Of a stretch of 64,000 bases of DNA, positions 52,551 to 60,722 are shown piece by piece. Made by a program: the position numbers and the translations under genes. The stretch's first letter is position 1. Every line of letters starts with the position of its first letter. The stretch covers positions 62,001-126,000 of the forward strand of contig UBQX01000003.1 in the NCBI GenBank assembly GCA_900467685.1, in the 5' to 3' direction. Origin of the DNA: Hyphomicrobiales bacterium. Lineage in GTDB: Bacteria > Pseudomonadota > Alphaproteobacteria > Rhizobiales > Rhizobiaceae. The notes beneath the pieces are model-generated. The model saw only the letters and a list, made by a program, of their open reading frames with translations. It was not told the origin of the DNA and searched no databases.

Positions 52551-55112
52551 TTAGCTGCGCGGCTTCAGGTTTTCCGGGTCGTAGATCGGCTTGTAGCCGA
52601 CGCCGAAGACTTCTACCGGGTAGGTTTCGGTGAAGTATTCGACGTTGAGCTTGCGGCCGACTTCGCAGTATTCGGCGGGCAGGTAGGCCAGCGCGATGTT
52701 CTTGCCGACCGTCGGGCCGTAGGCGATGGAGGTCGTGTAAGAGCGGCGGCCGAGGCTATCGACAAGGACTTCGCCGGTGGCCGGGTCGATGACGGGCAAC
52801 GAGCCGACAGGGTAGCGCTTGACGCCATTGCCGTCGGTGTTTTCGGTCATGATCAGGGTGCAGAGCATGGCCGGCTGCTTGTCACGCGCCTTGTATTCGA
52901 GATGCTTGGCCTTGCCGCGGAAGTCGGCTTCCTTGACCTTCGGGCGGGCGAGGTCGGCTTCTATGAGGTTATACTGCGTGAGCAGGTCTGCATTCTGAAG
53001 GCGCAGGCTCTTTTCCATGCGGCGGGAGTTTGCATAGGTTTCCACGCCGAAGGCCATGACGCCGGTGGAGCGCAGGGCATCCCAGACGGCCAGGCCGTCT
53101 TCGTATTTCATGTGCAGTTCCCAGCCCTGTTCGCCGACATAGGAGATGCGGAAGGCGGTGACGGTCTTGCCGGCGATCTCGATCGGCTTGATCGCCGCGA
53201 AGCCGAAGTTTTCCGGGTCGAGAGCGGCCGGGTCAGCCACGACCTTCTTCAGCGTGTCGCGGGCGTTGGGACCCCAGATGCCGATGGTGACGAACTTCTC
53301 CGAGACGTCGGTGACGGTGACGTTGAAGCCCTTGTCCTCGGCCACGCGCTTCACATAGTGGAAGTCGCGCGGGCCGGCGTCGGCGCCGTCGATGACGCGG
53401 CAGCGGTCGGCCATGCGGATGACCGTCAGGTCGGCGCGCACCATGCCCTCGTCATCGAGGAAGTGGGTGTAGATGCCCTTGCCGATATTGGCGTCGCCAC
53501 CGATCTTGGCGGCGCAAAGCCATTCCATCAGCTCGACATGGTCCGGACCTTCGACGTCGAACATGTAGAAATGGCTGAGATTGACGATGCCGCAATCCTC
53601 GCTCATCGCCAGATGTTCGGCATTGGAGACGCGCCAGAAGTGGCGGCTGTCCCATTCGTTTTCGCGAACCGGAACCTTGTCGCCATATTTTTCGAGAAGA
53701 TGCTCGTTGGCCTTGTAGCCATGCGCACGTTCCCAGCCGCCGAGTTCCATGAAGTAACCGCCGAGCTCGACTTCGCGCTCATAGAAGGGCGAGCGCTTGA
53801 CGCCGCGGCCGCTGGCATAGGGTTCGCGGGTGTGAACGGCGGGGAAGTAGATCTTCTGGGCAGCTTCATAGCAGCGGCCTTCGATGAATTTCTCTTCCAA
53901 CTGATGGGGGTAGAAGCGGGAATAGTCGATGGAGGCGTGGTCGATTTCGGTCCGGCCGTCCGTCATCCAGTCGGCGATCAGCTTGCCGTAGCCGGGGCCG
54001 TCCTTGACCCAGATGGCGACGCAATACCAAAGGCCACGCACCTTCTGGCTCTCGCCGCAGGATGCGCCGCCGGCGGCGGAGACCTGAAGCAGGCCGTTGA
54101 AGGAGTGGCTTTCGTTGTAGCCCAGTTCGCCGAGGATCGGCGTCAGTTCGATCGCCTTTTCGAGCGGCTCGAGGATCTGCTCCATGTCGAGGTCGCGTTG
54201 CGAGGGCGAGAGGCGGGCCTCATGCTTTTCGAGCAGTTCGCGCGGATGGCACATGCGCGGGTTCGTGGTCTCGTAGTAGCCCCACTCGATCTGGCCGCCT
54301 TCAGTCGTTTTCGGGTCGCCGGTGTCACGCATATAGGCGGAGTTGCCCTGGTCGCGCAGCAGCGGGAAGCCGATTTCCTTGCCGGTGCCTTCGAATTCGT
54401 TATAGGGACCGAAGAAGGTCAGCGGGTGATCGACCGGCATGACGGGCAGGTCTTCGCCGACCATTTCGGCGATCAGGCGGCCCCAGAGGCCGGCGCAGAC
54501 GATGACGTGATCGGCCATGATCGTGCCGCGATGGGTGACGACGCCCTTGATGCGGCCGTTCTCGACGATCAGCGACTTGGCCGGCGTGTTGCCGAACATC
54601 TGGAGCTTGCCAGTCTTTTCGGCGGCATCGACCAGCTTGCCGGCAACCGTCTGCGAACGCGGGATGACGAGGCCGGCATCCGGGTCGAAGAGACCGCCCT
54701 GAACCTGGTCTTCCTCAATGAGCGGAAACTTTTCCTTGATCTCGGCGGGCGAGACATAATGGGCGCGGGTGCCGAACGCGCGGGCCGAGGAAAGCTTGCG
54801 CTTGATCTCTTCCATCCAGGCGTCGTCGCCGGTGCGGGCGACTTCGAGGCCGCCGATGCGGGCGTAGTGGCCCATCTTCTCATAGAAGTCGATGGAGTAC
54901 TGCGTCGTCCAGACCGAGAGATAATCATGGCTGGTCGTGTAACAGAAGTCGGAAGCGTGGGCGGTCGAGCCGATATCGGTCGGGATGCCCGACTTGTCGA
55001 TGCCGACGATATCGTCCCAGCCGCGCTCGATCAGATGATGGGCAATGGACGCGCCGACAATGCCGCCCAGCCCGATGATGACCACTTTTGCCTTTGTCGG
55101 AAACTCTGCCAT
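52551..55112 (-). CDS. FAD-dependent oxidoreductase with GcvT domains (dimethylglycine/sarcosine dehydrogenase-like)
   Basis: An 853-residue enzyme. The N-terminal DAO-type FAD domain (about 1-400) has VVIIGLGGIVGASIAHHLIE, IPTDIGSTAHASDFCY and DPDAGLVIPRSQ. The C-terminal half is a folate-binding aminomethyltransferase fold (GcvT and GcvT_C; about 430-850) with YVGEQGWELHM and EKSLRLQNADL. This architecture oxidatively demethylates dimethylglycine, sarcosine or a related N-methyl amine and passes the one-carbon unit to tetrahydrofolate. The exact substrate is uncertain. Single gene with its own terminator, divergent from the receiver protein at 55343. Confidence 0.9.
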   Translation of the reverse strand: MAEFPTKAKVVIIGLGGIVGASIAHHLIERGWDDIVGIDKSGIPTDIGSTAHASDFCYTTSHDYLSVWTTQYSIDFYEKMGHYARIGGLEVARTGDDAWMEEIKRKLSSARAFGTRAHYVSPAEIKEKFPLIEEDQVQGGLFDPDAGLVIPRSQTVAGKLVDAAEKTGKLQMFGNTPAKSLIVENGRIKGVVTHRGTIMADHVIVCAGLWGRLIAEMVGEDLPVMPVDHPLTFFGPYNEFEGTGKEIGFPLLRDQGNSAYMRDTGDPKTTEGGQIEWGYYETTNPRMCHPRELLEKHEARLSPSQRDLDMEQILEPLEKAIELTPILGELGYNESHSFNGLLQVSAAGGASCGESQKVRGLWYCVAIWVKDGPGYGKLIADWMTDGRTEIDHASIDYSRFYPHQLEEKFIEGRCYEAAQKIYFPAVHTREPYASGRGVKRSPFYEREVELGGYFMELGGWERAHGYKANEHLLEKYGDKVPVRENEWDSRHFWRVSNAEHLAMSEDCGIVNLSHFYMFDVEGPDHVELMEWLCAAKIGGDANIGKGIYTHFLDDEGMVRADLTVIRMADRCRVIDGADAGPRDFHYVKRVAEDKGFNVTVTDVSEKFVTIGIWGPNARDTLKKVVADPAALDPENFGFAAIKPIEIAGKTVTAFRISYVGEQGWELHMKYEDGLAVWDALRSTGVMAFGVETYANSRRMEKSLRLQNADLLTQYNLIEADLARPKVKEADFRGKAKHLEYKARDKQPAMLCTLIMTENTDGNGVKRYPVGSLPVIDPATGEVLVDSLGRRSYTTSIAYGPTVGKNIALAYLPAEYCEVGRKLNVEYFTETYPVEVFGVGYKPIYDPENLKPRS

Positions 55113-55311
55113 GGAATATGCCCCGGTTGGTATTTTGGCGCGATCTTAGATCGCAAAACGACGCGACCAAATCCTGTCTACGACATAATCAGTGGGTAGC
55201 GCGACGGGGATACGACAGAGGAGCCGGAGCGTATGACGGGGCTGCCAAGTCTACCCCCATTGTTCACGATTTCCGCTTAACGAAAATTCAACATGGCCTG
55301 CGTAAGACTTG

Positions 55312-55333
55312 ACTAAATTGGGTTGTATTTAGT
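55312..55333. promoter_or_regulatory. Inverted repeat just upstream of the first double-receiver gene
   Basis: ACTAAAT-N8-ATTTAGT is a perfect 7-bp inverted repeat ending 9 bp before the ATG at 55343. It is either an operator or, if transcribed, an RNA hairpin next to the ribosome binding site GGGCGGG. Confidence 0.5.
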
Positions 55334-55342
55334 GGGCGGGAC

Positions 55343-56176
55343 ATGAATTTTCTGGGGATTTCGGGCATGCAATACTCCGGCGAGTCGCTGGAGAAATACA
55401 GAATCATTGTCGGCGAGGACTCAAATGTCTTCACCTCGATGATCCGGCAGAAGCTGAAGGAACTCTTCAGCATTGATGTCGAGATCTGCCGCACGTTCGA
55501 AGACCTGCAGCAGGCCTATGAACTCAACCCCGAGCCCATTACGCTCGCGATTTCCAACATCAACCTGCCGGGCGCCGAAAATGGCGAAGCGCTGAACTAT
55601 CTCGTTGATCTCAGCGTGCCGACCATCGTCTTCACGGCGACCTTCCAGGACAGCATCCGCGAAGGGCTGCTTGCCAAGGAAGTGGTCGACTACATCATCA
55701 AGGACAGCGTCTTTGCCATCGACATGCTGGCGGAATCGGTGTGCCGGTTTCTCACCAACCAGCGCCACCATGTGCTGATCGTGGACGACAGCGCCACCGC
55801 GCGTGCGCTGCTGACGAGCCGGCTGAAGCGCTACAATTTCCGGGTTAGTTCGGCGGAAAACGGGCTTGTCGCGATCGAGACGCTGAAGAAGAATCCCGAT
55901 ATCAGCCTCGTCATCACCGACTACAATATGCCGGATATAGACGGCTTCGAGTTGACGCGCCGCATTCGTCATGTGCGCGGTTCGCATCAGTTGCGGGTCA
56001 TCGGCGTGTCGTCGTCCAATGACCGTCTCCTGTCGGCCCGCTTCCTCAAGGCCGGCGGCAACGACTTCATGATGCGGCCGTTCATCGACGAGGAGTTCTA
56101 TTGCCGCGTCAATCAGAACCTCGATACTCTGGTGCAGATCAAATCTGCGCAGGAGCGGATGAAGGCGCGCGCCTGA
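55343..56176 (+). CDS. Double-receiver response regulator (REC-REC), no output domain
   Basis: A 277-residue protein of two receiver domains. REC1 (about 18-140) has the acidic pair Glu25-Asp26, Thr98 and Lys120, but Asn72 replaces the phosphorylated Asp (ISNINLPG). REC2 (about 142-265) has Asp148/Asp149 and Asp193 (ITDYNMPD), but Arg245 replaces the invariant Lys (MMRPF). Phosphate would therefore be accepted only by REC2. No output domain, so it may act as a phosphate shuttle or protein partner. Related in sequence to the next gene. An alternative ATG is at 55370. Confidence 0.87.
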   Translation: MNFLGISGMQYSGESLEKYRIIVGEDSNVFTSMIRQKLKELFSIDVEICRTFEDLQQAYELNPEPITLAISNINLPGAENGEALNYLVDLSVPTIVFTATFQDSIREGLLAKEVVDYIIKDSVFAIDMLAESVCRFLTNQRHHVLIVDDSATARALLTSRLKRYNFRVSSAENGLVAIETLKKNPDISLVITDYNMPDIDGFELTRRIRHVRGSHQLRVIGVSSSNDRLLSARFLKAGGNDFMMRPFIDEEFYCRVNQNLDTLVQIKSAQERMKARA

Positions 56177-56527
56177 TCTCAGGCCGCAACCTGGCGGAGG
56201 CGGGTTGCGGAACGCGCAAAATTGTAGTGGCTGCAAACAATCGCACCGTTTATTAAGATTTGCGCAATCTGCTGCACGTTAAATAAGCGATCTCTAATTG
56301 CCGACAATGCCCGTATCTGTCCGGGTGCCGGCTGGAGCGGTTCACGCGCGCACGGGGCGGACGCGCGCGAGAAACATTGATGACATTTATCCGCCACAGA
56401 CTTGATGCCGCAGCAATATCTCCCCTGACCCGACCATAGGGCCGGATTGGAGATCTCGAAGGGTCGCGTGCTTCCGGCGCGGGCTTGGTGGGCTGCTTGG
56501 CGTGCGGGTCCGGAGAGGGGAAAGGTC
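56177..56527. other. 351-bp gap between double-receiver genes
   Basis: No gene is seen. A stem CCGCAACC/GGTTGCGG (56184-56191 with 56203-56210) follows the first gene and may end transcription, though no T-run follows. A second GC-rich stem lies near 56350-56370. The AT-rich stretch 56230-56300 probably holds the promoter of the GGDEF gene, but no convincing -35/-10 pair could be chosen. Confidence 0.4.
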
Positions 56528-57880
56528 TTGCACGGCAATCTGAGGACAGCGCAGATCAGGACCCGCGGTGGCGCTCTTTCGGGGAGCAGGCCCTGCATTC
56601 TCGTCGTTGAAGATACGCGGACATTCACGACCGTCCTTGCCCATCGCTTCGAGACCGAACTCGCTGTCGATGTCGTCACCTGCCAGACGCTGAAGGACAT
56701 GCAGCGGGCGATTTCTGAATCGCAGGGGCGTTTCATGCTCGGTGTCGTCGATCTCAATCTGGCGGATTCGCCCAAGGGCGAGGTGCTGGATTACTCGCTC
56801 GAGGTTGGCCTTCCGACCATCGTCTTTACCGGTACATTCGATTTCCACATGCGCGAGAGCCTTCTGCAGAAGAACGTGCTCGACTACGTCATCAAGGACA
56901 ATAGCGGCGCAATCGACTCCATCGTCAATGCCGTGCGGCGCGTCTTGCAGAACCGCAATATCCGGGTGCTGGTGGCCGATGGGCGCGAGCAGGAGGAAAG
57001 CGAAGCGGTGCAGATGCTGCTGGCGCAGCAGTTCCTCGTCGTCCATGCCGGCAGTGCACCGGAGGCGATGGAGAAGCTGGGCAAGTATCGCGATATCGAG
57101 CTTGTTCTGATCGACGACGCTCTGCCCGGCGGCGGAGTGGAACTCGTCAAGCAGATCAGGCGCAATGCATCTGCCGAGGACATGCGCATCATTGGCTTCT
57201 CGACCCGCCAGAATCCGCTCACCTGCGCTGTTTTCCTGAAGGCCGGCGCGAGCGATTTCCTCTATCAGCCCTTCATCCAGGAAGAGTTTCAGTGCCGCGT
57301 TGCGCAGAGCGTCGACACGCTGTCGCAGATCAAGAAACTGCAGGCGATCGCCTCGCGCGACTTTCTGACGGACACCTATAACCGCCGCTACTTCTTCGAG
57401 CGCGGGCCCATTCTCGTCCAGCATTGCCTGGCGCGCCATGAACCCTGCTGCGCTGTCGTGCTCGATATCGACCACTTCAAGAAGTTCAACGATACCTATG
57501 GCCACGAGACCGGCGACCTTGTGCTGAAGACGGTCGCGCGCAAGCTCCGTCAGATGATCGACGGCGAGACCCATCTCATCGCCCGCCTTGGCGGGGAGGA
57601 GTTCGCGATCCTGCTCCGGAATATGGATGTCCGCGAGGCGACGGAATATTGCGATCTTCTGCGCGAGGAAATCGCGCGCACCAACATTCTTTTCGAAGAC
57701 GAGGAGCTTTCCGTCCGCGTATCGATCGGTGTTGCGATCATCTCCGCGGAGGAGACGTTCGACAACTATCTCCACGCGGCGGATCAGTATCTCTACATGG
57801 CCAAGAATTCCGGCCGTAACCGGGTCTTTTCTGACTACTCGATCACGCAGCTCTTCGCCGACCGCCAGAAGGCCGGCTGA
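56528..57880 (+). CDS. PleD-like response regulator (REC-REC-GGDEF), diguanylate cyclase
   Basis: About 450 residues. REC1 (about 22-142) is complete: Glu28-Asp29, Asp75 (VVDLNLAD), Thr101 and Lys123. REC2 (about 145-265) keeps Asp151 and Asp196 but has Ala150 in the acidic pair and Gln247 in place of the invariant Lys. The GGDEF domain (about 275-440) has VLDIDHFKKFNDTYGHETGD and an intact GGEEF (355-359); no RxxD inhibitory site is present. It should make cyclic di-GMP when REC1 is phosphorylated. TTG at 56528 with AGAGGGGAAAGG upstream is the likely start. Confidence 0.88.
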   Translation: MHGNLRTAQIRTRGGALSGSRPCILVVEDTRTFTTVLAHRFETELAVDVVTCQTLKDMQRAISESQGRFMLGVVDLNLADSPKGEVLDYSLEVGLPTIVFTGTFDFHMRESLLQKNVLDYVIKDNSGAIDSIVNAVRRVLQNRNIRVLVADGREQEESEAVQMLLAQQFLVVHAGSAPEAMEKLGKYRDIELVLIDDALPGGGVELVKQIRRNASAEDMRIIGFSTRQNPLTCAVFLKAGASDFLYQPFIQEEFQCRVAQSVDTLSQIKKLQAIASRDFLTDTYNRRYFFERGPILVQHCLARHEPCCAVVLDIDHFKKFNDTYGHETGDLVLKTVARKLRQMIDGETHLIARLGGEEFAILLRNMDVREATEYCDLLREEIARTNILFEDEELSVRVSIGVAIISAEETFDNYLHAADQYLYMAKNSGRNRVFSDYSITQLFADRQKAG

Positions 57881-57907
57881 TCAAGCGTCCATATCCTGCT
57901 GCCTGTG

Positions 57908-58906
57908 TCACGCTGCCTGGCGCATGCGGCGCTCGGCGCGCTCCTGCTGCGGTGAGCGATTGTAGATTTCGCGATAACACTTCGAGAAATGCGACGCCGA
58001 GACGAAACCGCATGCAACCGCGACTTCCACCACGGGGAGCGTGGACTGGACGAGCAGATGGCGCGCGCGCTCCAGTCGGATTTCCAGATAGTAGCGGGCG
58101 GGTGAACGGCCCATTTCCTGCCGGAACAGACGCTCGATCTGTCGGCGCGACAGGCCTGCATCGTCGGCGATCTCGAGCAGCGACAGCGGTTCCGCGAGGT
58201 TCTTTTCCATGACTTCGATAATCGAAAGAACCTTGGCGTTCTGGACGCCGAGACGGGCGCGCAGGGGAAGCCGCTGGCGGTCGGACTGTTCGCGGACGCG
58301 GTCGGTGAGGGCCTGCTCGCAGATGCGATTGACGAGATTGTCATCGAAATCCTGGCCGATCAGGTTCAGCATCATGTCGAGCGAGGCAGTGCCGCCGGCG
58401 CAGGTATGGATATTGCCATCGACTTCATAGAGATCGGCATAGACCTCGACTTCCGGGAAGGCTTCCGAAAAGCCGGGCAGATTTTCCCAGTGAATGGCGC
58501 AGCGCTTGCCATTCAAAAGCCCGGCCTGCGCCAGGATATGTGCGCCCGTACAGAGGCTGCCGATGTGGACGCTGCGGTTATAGGCTTCGCGCAGCCATGC
58601 GTGGACCGCCTTGTTGCTGAAGTTCTCGACATCGATCCCCGAACAGATGATCGCCATGGACGGGCGGTCGGAGCCCGAGAGCATGCGGCGCTCCTGTGCC
58701 AGCGATGTCTGGACGGCGATTTCGATCCCGCTTGAAGAGGACACCTTCTCGCCATCGGCTGACGCGAGGCGCCATTTGTAGGCCTGATAGCCAAGCATGC
58801 GGTTCGCTATCCGGAGTGCCTCGATGGCCGCCGTGAAGGGCAGAATCGTGAAGTCCTTCACGAGGAAGAAGACCAGGCAGCGCTTGGTCGTTTGTTGTGT
58901 GCTCAT
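57908..58906 (-). CDS. GlxA-type AraC family regulator
   Basis: A 332-residue protein. The N-terminal DJ-1/PfpI-like (GATase1) domain (about 10-190) carries FFLVKDFTILPFTAAIEALR and SLCTGAHILAQAGLLNGK. The C-terminal AraC HTH pair (about 225-325) has ISLLEIADDAGLSRRQIERL-type helices (SLLEIADDAGLSRRQIERLF) and FVSASHFSKCYREI. Relatives such as GbdR and CdhR regulate betaine, carnitine and dimethylglycine catabolism, so the FAD-GcvT gene 2.8 kb away is a possible target; this is inference. The ATG at 58906 is chosen over a TTG five codons upstream. Confidence 0.9.
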   Translation of the reverse strand: MSTQQTTKRCLVFFLVKDFTILPFTAAIEALRIANRMLGYQAYKWRLASADGEKVSSSSGIEIAVQTSLAQERRMLSGSDRPSMAIICSGIDVENFSNKAVHAWLREAYNRSVHIGSLCTGAHILAQAGLLNGKRCAIHWENLPGFSEAFPEVEVYADLYEVDGNIHTCAGGTASLDMMLNLIGQDFDDNLVNRICEQALTDRVREQSDRQRLPLRARLGVQNAKVLSIIEVMEKNLAEPLSLLEIADDAGLSRRQIERLFRQEMGRSPARYYLEIRLERARHLLVQSTLPVVEVAVACGFVSASHFSKCYREIYNRSPQQERAERRMRQAA

Positions 58907-59138
58907 TGCGACATGTTCCAAGCGAGAGGGCGGCCGGCATGCTGAAATTGACGCCTGTCAGCCTAGTTGGACTGGCGGCGTCTGCTTTCCTGATTGCGAC
59001 ACTGGCATGAAACACGGCGGTCGTGAAGAGGATAGTCGATTTTGAATGTGATTTTTGTCGAGCAGGCACGCGAAGACGCCGCCTCCGGACGTCCCGATGG
59101 CGGCGTTCGATCTTGCCCGGCGCGTGCGCAAAGTTCAA

Positions 59139-59363
59139 TCAGGGCAGGCGCTTGGCGTCCATCTCCGCTGGCGTCCGGTAGCCAATGTCCTTGCGGATAT
59201 CCATTGGCAGGCTCTCCAGAAGCCGCTCGGTCCGGTAGCGCCGCCAGGCGCGGTAACCCGATGCCATTGGCGCAATTGCGACACGAGCGAGGGCGGCGGC
59301 TACGGCGCCGATATTTCTCCGCCGGGGGGCTGCGAGCGGAACTTCCCAAAAATACGATGCCAT
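59139..59363 (-). CDS. DUF1127 small protein
   Basis: A 74-residue basic protein. The C-terminal DUF1127 motif reads YRAWRRYRTERLLESLPMDI, then RKDIGYRTPAEMD. DUF1127 proteins of alphaproteobacteria are small arginine-rich factors; some bind RNA and affect metabolism and stress responses. The ATG at 59363 has AGGAGAG upstream; the frame continues upstream only by chance. It is divergent from a LysR gene, and DUF1127 genes are activated by a LysR regulator (VtlR) in Brucella and Agrobacterium. Confidence 0.88.
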   Translation of the reverse strand: MASYFWEVPLAAPRRRNIGAVAAALARVAIAPMASGYRAWRRYRTERLLESLPMDIRKDIGYRTPAEMDAKRLP

Positions 59364-59430
59364 GACTGCTCTCCTTTCCCGGTCGCGCGTTTGCGACCTG
59401 ATTTGGCTGGATCTTATGTCGGGGTAATTC

Positions 59431-59449
59431 ATCAATCCAACGAATTGAT
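59431..59449. promoter_or_regulatory. Inverted repeat between DUF1127 and LysR genes
   Basis: ATCAAT-N7-ATTGAT is a perfect inverted repeat 67 bp upstream of the DUF1127 start and 146 bp upstream of the LysR start. LysR-type regulators bind T-N11-A repeats in such divergent intervals. Confidence 0.45.
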
Positions 59450-59595
59450 TGAATTTCTGACATTCGAATTGTTGATGTGTTTCCAGTTTGGATCGCTTGG
59501 CCAAGCTTCTATCTTGACTATCTCATGCAATCGAAGTTCAATGAAACGAATTGCTCTGCCTTTAAGGTTCAGAAAAATTGAAAGAGGGGTCCGCC

Positions 59596-60501
59596 ATGGA
59601 CGAGCCGCGCCGTGAAAACCTGCCGCTTCTGGAACTCGATATCCTGCGGACTTTCGTTGCCATTGCCGATACCGGCAATTTCACCACGGCGGCGGAAGCG
59701 GTGCTGCGCACGCCATCGGCCGTCTCCATGCAGATCAAGAAGCTGGAAGACATACTGGGCGCAACGCTCTTCCGTCGCGATGCTCGCGCGGTGACGCTGA
59801 CGCATCACGGCGAGATCCTTCTGAGCGCTGCGCGCCGGATGCTGGCGATGAACAACGAGATTGTCGGCCGGTTCGTGCGGCCGCACATGAACGGTGTCGT
59901 CAATCTCGGCGCACCGGACGATATCGGCGATCTTGTCCTCCCCGAGGTTCTACGCCGGTTCGCCGAGGCCTATCCGATGGTTGCCGTCGATGTGCGCATC
60001 GAAGGCAGCGAGACGCTGCGAAGGCAGGTCGCGGAAGGCAAGCTCGATATCGCGCTGTTCAACTGCACTGCCGGCAATTTCAACGGCGAAGGGGAATTGC
60101 TCTATCGCGAGAAGCTGGTCTGGGCGGGCAAGAAATGTGGCAATGCCTATACGCGTTCACCCCTGCCGGTCTCGGTTTGGGAAGCCGGGTGCATCTGGCG
60201 CTCCAAGGCGCTCGATGCGCTGGACAAGTCGGGCCGGGCCTACCGCATTGCCTATCTGAGCGCCCACCACATGGGCCAGCGCGCCGCCATTCGCGCCGAT
60301 ATCGCCATTTCGCCGCTTGCCCGCTTCCTGATTGCCGACGACATGGTGGAACTGGGCGAGGCCCAGGGGCTGCCGGATATCGGCTATTACGACGTCGGGA
60401 TGGCTATGCGCACCGGCGCTCCGGAGACGGTGGATGCGCTGGCGGAGTATATCCGTGGTGCGGTGGTTTCGATTGGAAAGACCGTCGAAATGGCCGCCTG
60501 A
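59596..60501 (+). CDS. LysR family transcriptional regulator
   Basis: A 301-residue protein with an N-terminal LysR HTH (about 12-72; LDILRTFVAIADTGNFTTAA, PSAVSMQIKKLEDILGATLF) and a periplasmic-binding-protein-like effector domain (about 95-295). It has three cysteines (157, 181, 199). The family resemblance and the divergent DUF1127 gene recall VtlR/LsrB, but gene context differs (no lrp-trxB). The ATG at 59596 has GAGGGG upstream; a TTG six codons earlier is unlikely. Confidence 0.9.
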   Translation: MDEPRRENLPLLELDILRTFVAIADTGNFTTAAEAVLRTPSAVSMQIKKLEDILGATLFRRDARAVTLTHHGEILLSAARRMLAMNNEIVGRFVRPHMNGVVNLGAPDDIGDLVLPEVLRRFAEAYPMVAVDVRIEGSETLRRQVAEGKLDIALFNCTAGNFNGEGELLYREKLVWAGKKCGNAYTRSPLPVSVWEAGCIWRSKALDALDKSGRAYRIAYLSAHHMGQRAAIRADIAISPLARFLIADDMVELGEAQGLPDIGYYDVGMAMRTGAPETVDALAEYIRGAVVSIGKTVEMAA

Positions 60502-60722
60502 GCCACATCCCGATTTTGGCCGCATTCCGGTGGCCCACAATCCTCGGCCCGCAGGCCTTTCAATCGGAAGGGCCGCTGCCCACATGTTTCCGGCCGTATG
60601 GCAGGCAAACGACGCACTTTTCCGGTGAGTTGAGGTCCGGAAGGGTTTGAAACGACCGGTATTTTAGGTCAGTTTCGGCGCGTCGGTTGCCGCCGCCCGC
60701 GACCCAATGCCGAGGATGATCC

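Noticed and set aside
52464-55199. A 911-codon plus-strand open frame antisense to the FAD-GcvT gene
   Set aside because: The minus-strand protein shows clear FAD and GcvT motifs across its length. The antisense frame has no recognisable domain and results from third-position GC bias.
56447-56527. N-terminal extension of the GGDEF regulator to the TTG at 56447
   Set aside because: The extra residues are not receiver-like and the TTG at 56528 has a much better ribosome binding site.
59596-60501. Assigning the LysR gene as lsrB/vtlR itself
   Set aside because: The three Cys are at 157, 181 and 199, which does not match the spacing I recall for LsrB, and the usual lrp-trxB neighbours are missing.
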